Assembly (NCBI GenBank): GCA_002431345.1
Contig: DJEN01000001.1
Location: 4,517-22,685, forward strand
DNA: 18,169 nucleotides
Reading direction: 5' to 3'
DNA from: Megasphaera sp. UBA5897
GTDB taxonomy: Bacteria; Bacillota; Negativicutes; Veillonellales; Megasphaeraceae
A program made the translations under genes and the position numbers. The notes beneath the pieces were generated by a model, which was not told the DNA's origin, made no database searches, and saw only the letters and a program-made list of their open reading frames with translations. Shown here in pieces: positions 1 through 6,231 of the stretch; the first letter of the stretch is position 1; every line of letters starts with the position of its first letter.

Positions 1-1011
1 ATTAAAATCAAAGATTTCAATACGAAATGTTACGTCTATTCTGCTGTGTATGAAGGCATATACATGGCGCGTGATTTGATTAACATGCCTCCTAATGAAT
101 TGACGCCGCGAAAATTTACCGATATTATTACGTCGACTATCAAAGGCGATAATATTTTGATAGAATCGCTGAATAAATGGGCTATTGAAAAGAAAAAAAT
201 GGGGGGCATTGTCGCTGTCGGCAAAGGCAGCATGAATCCGCCGCAGCTTGTGACGATTGCCTACCAAGGCGATCCGGACAGCAAAGAAGTGCTGGGGATT
301 GTCGGCAAGGGCGTTACTTATGACAGCGGCGGCTTATCCATCAAAAGTCATGCCGGACAGGAATTTATGAAAGACGACATGGCAGGCGCGGCGGCGGCTG
401 TCGGCGTCATTCGCGCGCTGATGCTGCTCAAATATCCAGTCAATGTGCTGGCTGTCCTGCCGTTGGTAGAAAATATTCCTTCCAGCATGTCGTATCATGT
501 CGATGATATTTTGACTATGTACGGCGGCAAAACCGTGGAAGTAAAAAACACAGATGCCGAAGGACGGCTCATCCTGGCAGATGCCGTAACGTATGCCCAG
601 GAAAAAGGCGCTACCCGGCTCATTGATTTGGCGACGCTGACGGGAGCCTGCGTGACGGCACTGGGAACGGTGCGTTCCGGCATGATTGGCAACGACCAAG
701 AGTGGATGAATCAGTTCTTTGACATATCGACCCAGGTTCATGAAAAAATTTGGCAGCTGCCGGCAGACAGAGAATATGAAGAACTTCTCCAAAGCGCGAT
801 TGCCGATATGAAAAACACCGGCGGCCGTGACGGCGGGGCTATTACAGCTGGATTATTTATCAAACAGTTTGTCAAACCGTCCGTTCCCTGGATTCATTTG
901 GATATCGCCGGCACGGCATTTTGTGAAAAGAAAGACGAAACAGGATACATCGGAGCGACCGGCGTAGGCATCAAATCAATTTTGAAATTGCTCCAAGGAG
1001 GTTTGCAGTGA
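1..1011 (+). CDS. pepA: Leucyl aminopeptidase (peptidase M17), 5'-truncated by window
   Basis: This is the C-terminal catalytic part of a cytosolic M17 leucyl aminopeptidase, a two-metal enzyme that removes N-terminal residues from peptides. The frame is open from base 1, so the true start lies upstream; GTG at 46 is internal, because homologous sequence continues before it. Visible hallmarks are GKGVTYDSGG (Lys codon at 307), the KDDMAG metal-ligand segment near 370, and the family signature NTDAEGRL at 547-570, which supplies metal ligands and the catalytic Arg. The 336 residues seen fit the C-terminal two thirds of a roughly 500-residue family. The stop codon overlaps the GTG start of the PHP gene by 4 bases, which indicates translational coupling in one operon. 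M17 identity is secure; the exact substrate preference is not visible. Confidence 0.95.
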   Translation: MKIKDFNTKCYVYSAVYEGIYMARDLINMPPNELTPRKFTDIITSTIKGDNILIESLNKWAIEKKKMGGIVAVGKGSMNPPQLVTIAYQGDPDSKEVLGIVGKGVTYDSGGLSIKSHAGQEFMKDDMAGAAAAVGVIRALMLLKYPVNVLAVLPLVENIPSSMSYHVDDILTMYGGKTVEVKNTDAEGRLILADAVTYAQEKGATRLIDLATLTGACVTALGTVRSGMIGNDQEWMNQFFDISTQVHEKIWQLPADREYEELLQSAIADMKNTGGRDGGAITAGLFIKQFVKPSVPWIHLDIAGTAFCEKKDETGYIGATGVGIKSILKLLQGGLQ

Positions 1012-1814
1012 ACGTAGATTTACACATGCATACGAATTGTTCTGACGGCGTGTATTCACCGGAAGAACTGACGGCCATGGCCATAAAAGCCAATATACAA
1101 GTCATGGCGATTTCTGACCACGACACGGTGGCCGCGTATACAGAAGGATATGTCTTTGCACCGGGTGTGCGCGTCATTCCCGCCATTGAAATGAGCTCGG
1201 AATATGAGGAAGAAGATGTCCATATTTTGGGATATTATATTCAGCCGTACAACGACGGTTTGCAGGAGTACTGCACGCAGTTCAAAAAAAGGCGGCAGCT
1301 GCGGGCTATGGAAATCGTCGGACGCTGCCGTCATCTGGGATATGATATGGACGAGGAAGCCATCGAAAAAGTCTTTGCCAAAGGCGGTACCGTCGGCCGT
1401 CCCCATATTGCCCGCATGCTGGTGCAGAAGGGCTATTTCCCAAGCGTTAAAGACGTCTTTGAAAAACTGCTCTATCGCGGCGGTCCGGCCTATGTACCGT
1501 ATCAGCGCAAGACCATAGAAGAATGTATTGAGATTATTCATCAGGCCGGCGGTTTGGCTGTACTGGCACATCCGGGGCTGATTGCCCATGGCCTTTCCGA
1601 CATACTGCAGTATCCTTTTGATGGCTTGGAAGTCTATCATCCGCAAAATAAAGAGCGTTGGCCTGTCTATCTGCACCTGGCGCAGGAACGGCACTGGTAT
1701 ATCAGCGGCGGCTCAGATTTTCACGGCGTCAAAGGCAGATTTCCTGAACAAGTCGGGCTGTATACGGTCAACAGTACAGATGTAGAACAGCTTATATCGT
1801 ATAAAAAAAGATAG
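1008..1814 (+). CDS. PHP-domain metal-dependent phosphoesterase (TrpH/RNase AM-like)
   Basis: The 268-aa protein has the complete PHP metal site: H6 and H8 in DLHMHTN, DHD at 37-39, E61 in PAIEMS, H72 in HILGYY, then LAHPG and GSDFHG near the C-terminus. Length and the GRPHIARMLV and AYVPY segments match the TrpH/YciV family. Characterised members hydrolyse 3',5'-nucleoside bisphosphates or trim short RNA 5' ends; that substrate is transferred from the family and not proven here. The start is GTG at 1008, preceded by AAGGAGG at 995-1001 with 6-base spacing, which makes the overlap with the aminopeptidase stop convincing. The next gene starts 9 bases after the stop. Other PHP activities, such as histidinol-phosphatase, are less likely because of the length and motif set. 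Confidence 0.9.
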   Translation: MNVDLHMHTNCSDGVYSPEELTAMAIKANIQVMAISDHDTVAAYTEGYVFAPGVRVIPAIEMSSEYEEEDVHILGYYIQPYNDGLQEYCTQFKKRRQLRAMEIVGRCRHLGYDMDEEAIEKVFAKGGTVGRPHIARMLVQKGYFPSVKDVFEKLLYRGGPAYVPYQRKTIEECIEIIHQAGGLAVLAHPGLIAHGLSDILQYPFDGLEVYHPQNKERWPVYLHLAQERHWYISGGSDFHGVKGRFPEQVGLYTVNSTDVEQLISYKKR

Positions 1815-1823
1815 GTGAGAAAC

Positions 1824-2648
1824 ATGCAGGTGATTGGATTTATTGGTGCCAGCGGTACCGGCAAAAGCCACCATGCATTGGTTGTGGCATATGACCAGCA
1901 TATTTCCTGTATTATTGATGACGGCCTGCTGATATATCAAAACCGCATCGTTGCCGGCCGTTCTGCCAAAGAAGAAACCAACAAAATGCGGGCTGTCCGC
2001 TGTGCCGTATTTTTTGACCCGGTGCATGCACAGCACGTAAAAAAAGCACTGACAGATATTCAGCCTGACAAACTGCTCATTTTGGGTACGTCCCAGCATA
2101 TGATACACCGTATCTGTGACGCGTTGGATTTGCCGGCAGCATCGTCATATATTCATATCGAAGACGTATCCTGTCCGGAAGAAATAGCCAAAGCCCGGAG
2201 CATCCGTCTTAAAGAAGGAAAACATATTATCCCCGTGCCGACGATGGAGCTTAAACCGCATTTTCGCGGCTATTTGCTCAACCCAATTCGCTCGCTCCTG
2301 ACGGGACGGAGCGACAAAAAGACGCCGGATTTTGAGCATTCTGTCGTGCGGCCTATTTTCAGCTATTACGGCAAACTTATCTTTTCCAATACCAGCCTGG
2401 AACATTTGGTACAGCATACACTGCGGCAGATAGACGGACTGGCCAAGGTCAACCGCCTGAAAATAGAAAAAAATTATCATACCGACAGAGGCTTGGCGAT
2501 TATCCTGTCCGTTACGATTTATTACGGGGAAAACATCAAGACAGTCATGCGCCACATCAAACAAGCCTTACAGCAGGAGCTGGAATACACGACAGGCATG
2601 TCCGTAGAAATTCTCCGTATTACCGTGCGTGCTGTCATACCCCGCTGA
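1824..2648 (+). CDS. P-loop NTPase with C-terminal Asp23/Gls24-like domain
   Basis: This 274-aa protein begins with a Walker A motif, GASGTGKS at residues 8-15, followed by a kinase-like region in which DDGLLIY may carry acidic metal-binding residues. From about residue 183 it resembles the Asp23/Gls24 (YqhY) domain: GKLIFSNTSLEHLV, a helix ending IDGLAKV, then a beta strand with VTIYYGENI, an amphipathic helix, and TGMSVEILRITVRAV at the end. I chose ATG 1824 over GTG 1815 because AGGTGAG just upstream is a good ribosome site for it, and the GTG lies inside that site. It is the last gene of the operon with the aminopeptidase and PHP genes. Function is unknown. The Asp23 similarity is my own pattern match and suggests an envelope-linked or scaffold role; nucleotide binding is well supported. 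Confidence 0.75.
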   Translation: MQVIGFIGASGTGKSHHALVVAYDQHISCIIDDGLLIYQNRIVAGRSAKEETNKMRAVRCAVFFDPVHAQHVKKALTDIQPDKLLILGTSQHMIHRICDALDLPAASSYIHIEDVSCPEEIAKARSIRLKEGKHIIPVPTMELKPHFRGYLLNPIRSLLTGRSDKKTPDFEHSVVRPIFSYYGKLIFSNTSLEHLVQHTLRQIDGLAKVNRLKIEKNYHTDRGLAIILSVTIYYGENIKTVMRHIKQALQQELEYTTGMSVEILRITVRAVIPR

Positions 2649-2782
2649 AGCAGAACGGCCGTATGGGATGCATTTTGGCAGTCCTGCAAGATACAAGCCA
2701 TCTCTATATGCCAAATCGTTCAGGCATACGAAGCCATATGCAGACTCATCTTGTGATACGCCGCCTCTGCAAGGGGGCGGCA
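2649..2782. other. Hairpin-rich intergenic spacer, no gene supported
   Basis: This spacer separates the P-loop gene from the purine promoter. It holds TATGCC 2707-2712 pairing with GGCATA 2723-2728, an alternative pairing of GCATA 2724-2728 with TATGC 2737-2741, and a GC-rich hairpin (2760-2765 with 2776-2781, extended by weaker pairs) closed by a GCAA tetraloop at 2769-2772. The GC-rich hairpin ends one base before the next -35 box and lacks a T tract, so it is not a typical intrinsic terminator, although it may end or stabilise the upstream transcript. Open frames exist on both strands but have no ribosome site or recognisable product. Confidence 0.5.
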
Positions 2783-2812
2783 TTGACAAATACAGGTGCC
2801 ACCTTGTATAAT
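2783..2812 (+). promoter_or_regulatory. Sigma-70-type promoter for the riboswitch-purH transcript
   Basis: A perfect TTGACA at 2783-2788 and a perfect TATAAT at 2807-2812 are separated by 18 bases. Transcription should start near 2819, at the 5' edge of the ZTP riboswitch. Consensus boxes in this position make it a strong candidate. Confidence 0.85.
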
Positions 2813-2821
2813 ACAACTAGA

Positions 2822-2890
2822 TCATGTAACTGACGGAAGTGGATAACCACAGGGAGCATGGTACGCGTAAGCCGACCGTCTGGGCGAAAG
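2822..2890 (+). ncRNA. ZTP (pfl) riboswitch
   Basis: The leader carries the conserved pfl core in order: AACTGACGG; a P2 hairpin GTGG-ATAA-CCAC at 2839-2850; the purine-rich AGGGAGC at 2851-2857; and, after a short linker, the 3' element GCCGACCGTCTGGGC at 2871-2885, whose GCC and GGC ends can form P3. ZTP riboswitches bind ZMP/ZTP and usually sit before purine or one-carbon genes. The gene downstream here uses ZMP (AICAR) as substrate, so context and sequence agree. The class is known; the assignment comes from reading the conserved bases without a covariance search. Confidence 0.88.
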
Positions 2891-2917
2891 TTCCAGAAGT
2901 GTCGGTATTTTTATTTT
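2872..2917 (+). terminator. Riboswitch-controlled intrinsic terminator (expression platform)
   Basis: CCGAC 2872-2876 pairs with GTCGG 2901-2905, and CTGG 2880-2883 pairs with CCAG 2893-2896; a T-rich run follows at 2906-2917. The 5' arm is made of bases that belong to the riboswitch P3 element, so ligand-bound P3 and this terminator exclude each other. Ligand binding should therefore allow read-through into the gene, the usual ON logic of this class. Confidence 0.75.
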
Positions 2918-2955
2918 ATGAACAATATAGTTTTTATTTCAGGAGGTAATGGAGC

Positions 2956-4131
2956 ATGAAAGAATTGCAATTGAAATACGGCTGCAATCCTAACCAATCA
3001 TCAGCAAGAGTGTATATGAAAAACGGCAGTGACCTTCCCTTTGAAGTCATGAACGGCCGTCCCGGCTATATTAATTTGCTGGATGCCTTCAACAGCTATC
3101 AGCTCGTCAAAGAATTGAAAGAAGCCACAGGTCTTCCGGCAGCTGCTTCCTTCAAACATGTCAGCCCGGCCGGCGCGGCTGTAGCGACAGACATGAGTGA
3201 TACCCTGAAGAAAATCTATTATGTCGATGACTTGCAGCTTTCTCCCTTGGCAGCAGCCTATGCGTGTGCCCGCGGCGCAGACCGTATGAGTTCCTACGGC
3301 GACTTTGTAGCGCTTTCGGATGTCTGCGACGTAGAAACAGCTACTCTGCTCAAGCGGGAAGTATCTGACGGCGTCATCGCGCCGGGATATACTGAAGAAG
3401 CCCTGGCTATCCTCAAGACGAAGAAAAAAGGCAAGTACTGCGTCTTGAAAATCAACCCGGACTATGTACCGGCTCCTGTAGAATCCAAAGAAGTATTCGG
3501 CGTAACCTTTGAACAAGAACGAAACAATGCCAAAATCACGACAGATCTCTTCCAAAACCGTCCGACCAAGAACAAAGACATTCCTGAAGCGGCACAGCGT
3601 GATTTACTGATTGCCATGATTACCCTCAAATATACACAGTCCAATTCCGTATGCTACGTCAAAGACGGTATGACTATTGGCGTCGGCGCCGGCCAGCAGT
3701 CCCGTGTGCACTGCACAAGACTTGCCGGCAACAAGGCAGATATCTGGTGGCTCCGCCAGAACCCGAAAGTATTGGCTCTGCCGTTCCGAGATGACGTGCG
3801 CCGCCCCAACCGCGACAATGCTATTGACGTCTATATTTCCGACGATTACGAAGACGTATTGGCAGACGGCGTATGGCAGGATTTGTTTACAGAAAAACCA
3901 GAACCGCTTACCAAAGAAGAAAAGAAAGCTTGGATTGCCCAGCTGCACGGCGTAGCTCTTGGCAGTGATGCTTTCTTCCCCTTTGGCGATAACATCGAAC
4001 GGGCTCACCGCAGCGGCGTTGATTACATTGCCCAAGCCGGCGGTTCTATTCGTGATGACAATGTTATTGAAACTTGCGATAAATACAACATTGCCATGGC
4101 CATGACGGGTCTTCGGCTGTTCCATCACTAA
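2956..4131 (+). CDS. purH: Stand-alone AICAR transformylase (PurH formyltransferase domain)
   Basis: The 391-aa product is a single-domain phosphoribosylaminoimidazolecarboxamide formyltransferase, which converts AICAR to FAICAR with 10-formyl-tetrahydrofolate late in purine synthesis. It has KYGCNPNQ at residues 7-14, matching the YGxNPHQ entry motif of the AICARFT domain, and the catalytic Lys-His pair K67-H68 in SFKHVSPAG. It lacks the N-terminal IMP cyclohydrolase domain of bifunctional PurH. The length matches the stand-alone form known in clostridia and relatives, so IMP cyclohydrolase must be encoded elsewhere. AGGAGGT at 2941-2947 sits 8 bases before the ATG. The gene is monocistronic between the ZTP riboswitch and a strong terminator. 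The symbol is given for the domain only. Confidence 0.93.
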   Translation: MKELQLKYGCNPNQSSARVYMKNGSDLPFEVMNGRPGYINLLDAFNSYQLVKELKEATGLPAAASFKHVSPAGAAVATDMSDTLKKIYYVDDLQLSPLAAAYACARGADRMSSYGDFVALSDVCDVETATLLKREVSDGVIAPGYTEEALAILKTKKKGKYCVLKINPDYVPAPVESKEVFGVTFEQERNNAKITTDLFQNRPTKNKDIPEAAQRDLLIAMITLKYTQSNSVCYVKDGMTIGVGAGQQSRVHCTRLAGNKADIWWLRQNPKVLALPFRDDVRRPNRDNAIDVYISDDYEDVLADGVWQDLFTEKPEPLTKEEKKAWIAQLHGVALGSDAFFPFGDNIERAHRSGVDYIAQAGGSIRDDNVIETCDKYNIAMAMTGLRLFHH

Positions 4132-4154
4132 AAGTTAATACGCAAGACCATGAT

Positions 4155-4204
4155 AAAGGACTGCAACAAAAGAAGTTAAAATTCTCATTTTGTTGCAGTC
4201 CTTT
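4155..4204. terminator. Strong, probably bidirectional terminator after purH
   Basis: A perfect 17-bp stem joins 4155-4171 and 4188-4204 around a 16-base loop. The stem begins with AAA and ends in a T run (4201-4205), so it could stop transcription from both directions. It insulates the purine gene from the TPS locus. Confidence 0.85.
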
Positions 4205-4369
4205 TGATATGCCGTTTTTGGGAATATCGTTTGCCGTAGTATGATGATTTTCTTTACACTAAAAAATAAAAACATTTCAAGGGATATGCACAGTACGAAA
4301 GAAAATAATCAAGATTGTACTATTACTATTCGCAATTCGTAGTATATAAAATAAGAAATAGAAGTCGTG

Positions 4370-4397
4370 TTGATTTTTGTTGGACACTGCTTATAAT
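4370..4397 (+). promoter_or_regulatory. Candidate promoter for tpsB-tpsA
   Basis: TTGATT at 4370-4375 and a perfect TATAAT at 4392-4397 lie 16 bases apart. The predicted transcript would start near 4404 and have a leader of about 107 bases including the 4452-4491 hairpin. Overlapping TATA-rich sequence downstream makes the exact -10 uncertain. Confidence 0.55.
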
Positions 4398-4451
4398 ATA
4401 TAACTATATAATATGATATAAAAATAATATCTGATAATGAGTTACTCAGTC

Positions 4452-4491
4452 CACCCAGCCGCTGCCGGAGAGAATAAGCAGCGGCTGGGTG
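4452..4491 (+). promoter_or_regulatory. 14-bp perfect leader hairpin before tpsB ribosome site
   Basis: CACCCAGCCGCTGC at 4452-4465 pairs perfectly with GCAGCGGCTGGGTG at 4478-4491, with a 12-base loop. The stem is GC-rich in an AT-rich region and ends 5 bases before the Shine-Dalgarno GGGAGG at 4497-4502. No T tract follows, so it is not a canonical terminator. It may protect the long tpsBA message or influence translation or attenuation. Confidence 0.7.
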
Positions 4492-4510
4492 TATGTGGGA
4501 GGTATATACA

Positions 4511-6169
4511 ATGAACTATAAAGGTATTGCCGCATGGGTCGCCTTGATTTGCTGTACGAGTACGGCGATGGCCGCCTCACCGCTCCCTGCTTTTGACAAA
4601 GACGCTGTGACGGTGCATCCTTATCAGCGGACAGGACAACAATATATCCCGATAGATACGAATACGATAGACAGCAGTCATATGGGAAATACAGGCACGG
4701 CATCGCATCCAGCATTTTATGTGCAAAAAATTATCTTAGATAGTACTACCCCAAACCCGGAAGATACGACAGGAACCTTGCAGAACATATTAAATGCATA
4801 CAGCCAGCGCAGCGTTTCCGTTGACGAATTATCCAAGCTTATTGCCGACGTGACAGAATACTACCGCACACAGGGCTATACCGTGCCACAGGCAGTCATT
4901 CCGCCGCAGGAAGTAGAAAACGGCATACTGAAGATTCATGTCTATACAGCCAAGTACGATACGATTGACTTGGTCAAAAATGAATCGGATGTCAAAGAAA
5001 GTGTACTACAGCGGTATATCCATAGCTTGAAACCCGGCGAAACGATCAAAGACAAGCCGCTGGAATTAGCCATGAATAACCTCAATGATTTGCCGGCTGT
5101 CACGGCACGGGCTGTCTTGGCACCGGGCGCGCAAGACGGCACGACGAAACTGGGTATCGAAGTCCTGCGGCGGCCCGTATGGAATAACTACGTATTCTTC
5201 GATAACGGCGGCGGCTATTACTCCGGCAAATACCGCTACGGATTTCATACAGAAATCAACAACCCGGCTCATCTGGGTGACAAAGTCATCCTCAGCGGCA
5301 TGCTGACCAGCCATGATGTCAAAAACTACAGCGTGCGTTATGAACTGCCCGTAGGCAGTGACGGCACGCGCTGGGGTATTGGCTGGAACCAGTCGAGCTA
5401 CGAACTGCATACCAACAATCTCTATGATTCACTGGGACAGTCGCGGGGCATCAGCTGGTACGGCCTGACGCCGCTGTATCGCGATAGACTAAACAGACAG
5501 ACCCTGCTCTATGGCTATGATTATCGTCGCATCCGGGACAGACTGCATTTCCCAATCTTTTTCGGAATGGAAAACGTTACGGACAAGACCGGCAACGTTT
5601 GGCATATCGGCATCGGCGGCAGCCAATACTATCCCAACCAGTTTACCCAATATGACCTCATCTATTGGCAGGGCCGGATACATACAGACGACCATATGGG
5701 CAGTCAGACGGCTTATGACGGGACATATCACAAACTGACTGGCGATTTGCTGAGCGTATGGTATGACGGCCCGTGGAATTACCGTATCAACGCCAGCGGC
5801 CAGCTGGCCAACCGGTCCCTCGACGGCAGTGAACAATTTTATTTGGGCGGCATGAACGGCGTGCGTGCCTATGGAGCCAGCGACGGCTACGGCGACGCAG
5901 GCTATTTGGTCAGCGGCGAAATCCGCCGTCAGACAGGTATCAAAAACTTGGAAGCGGCCGTATTCGTCGATACAGCCGGTGCCAAATTGCGCGGCAGTGC
6001 TCCTGCGTGGGACCATCTGTCCGGCTGGGGCGTCGGCCTTCGCTACCAAAAGCCTGACGATTGGAATGTCCAGCTCGACTACGCTTGGAAAATCCATGCC
6101 CGCGACGATCGGACAGAACCGAATAATCATGACGGGCGGCTTTGGCTGCAAGTATATAAAATGTTTTAG
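4511..6169 (+). CDS. TpsB outer-membrane transporter (ShlB/FhaC/HecB family)
   Basis: The 552-aa protein is the Omp85-superfamily pore partner of a two-partner secretion system. It has a signal peptide ending AMA at residue 21, a ShlB-type POTRA from about 69 to 149 (FYVQKIIL to KIHVYTAKYD), a second POTRA-like stretch to about 225, and a beta barrel ending in C-terminal Phe. The L6 tetrad appears as VRAY at 451-454, a variant of VRGY, and FVD at 485-487 is the matching FxD motif. I chose ATG 4511: GGGAGG at 4497-4502 is correctly spaced and the signal peptide begins there, whereas ATG 4493 precedes that site. The cognate exoprotein starts 62 bases downstream, in the same transcription unit. 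Family assignment is firm; specificity for that partner is inferred from adjacency. Confidence 0.95.
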   Translation: MNYKGIAAWVALICCTSTAMAASPLPAFDKDAVTVHPYQRTGQQYIPIDTNTIDSSHMGNTGTASHPAFYVQKIILDSTTPNPEDTTGTLQNILNAYSQRSVSVDELSKLIADVTEYYRTQGYTVPQAVIPPQEVENGILKIHVYTAKYDTIDLVKNESDVKESVLQRYIHSLKPGETIKDKPLELAMNNLNDLPAVTARAVLAPGAQDGTTKLGIEVLRRPVWNNYVFFDNGGGYYSGKYRYGFHTEINNPAHLGDKVILSGMLTSHDVKNYSVRYELPVGSDGTRWGIGWNQSSYELHTNNLYDSLGQSRGISWYGLTPLYRDRLNRQTLLYGYDYRRIRDRLHFPIFFGMENVTDKTGNVWHIGIGGSQYYPNQFTQYDLIYWQGRIHTDDHMGSQTAYDGTYHKLTGDLLSVWYDGPWNYRINASGQLANRSLDGSEQFYLGGMNGVRAYGASDGYGDAGYLVSGEIRRQTGIKNLEAAVFVDTAGAKLRGSAPAWDHLSGWGVGLRYQKPDDWNVQLDYAWKIHARDDRTEPNNHDGRLWLQVYKMF

Positions 6170-6231
6170 ACCGTACATGAAGTACAATACGTCTTGCAAC
6201 AAAATTACTATATAAATAAGAGGTATGATAT

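Larger units (their letters stand above)
4206..4510 (+). other. AT-rich upstream region of the TPS locus
   Basis: No gene is visible in this roughly 300-base stretch. It is very AT-rich between 4250 and 4440, holds an inverted repeat TACTA-N11-TAGTA at 4324-4344, a candidate promoter at 4370-4397 followed by several further TATA-like runs to about 4430, and a strong hairpin at 4452-4491 just before the tpsB ribosome site. The AT-rich character may favour regulator or nucleoid-protein binding, which is inference. Confidence 0.5.

Noticed and set aside
2568..2816. Minus-strand 82-codon and plus-strand 60-codon open frames in the spacer before purH
   Set aside because: They overlap hairpins, a consensus promoter and the end of a well-supported gene, have no ribosome site, and encode nothing recognisable.
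4493..4510. Upstream ATG start for tpsB at 4493
   Set aside because: It precedes the Shine-Dalgarno sequence and would spoil the signal peptide; ATG 4511 is correctly spaced.
5858..5875. VRAY in place of VRGY in TpsB as a possible loss of function
   Set aside because: VRAY-type tetrads are familiar in many TpsB proteins, and the partner FxD motif is intact.
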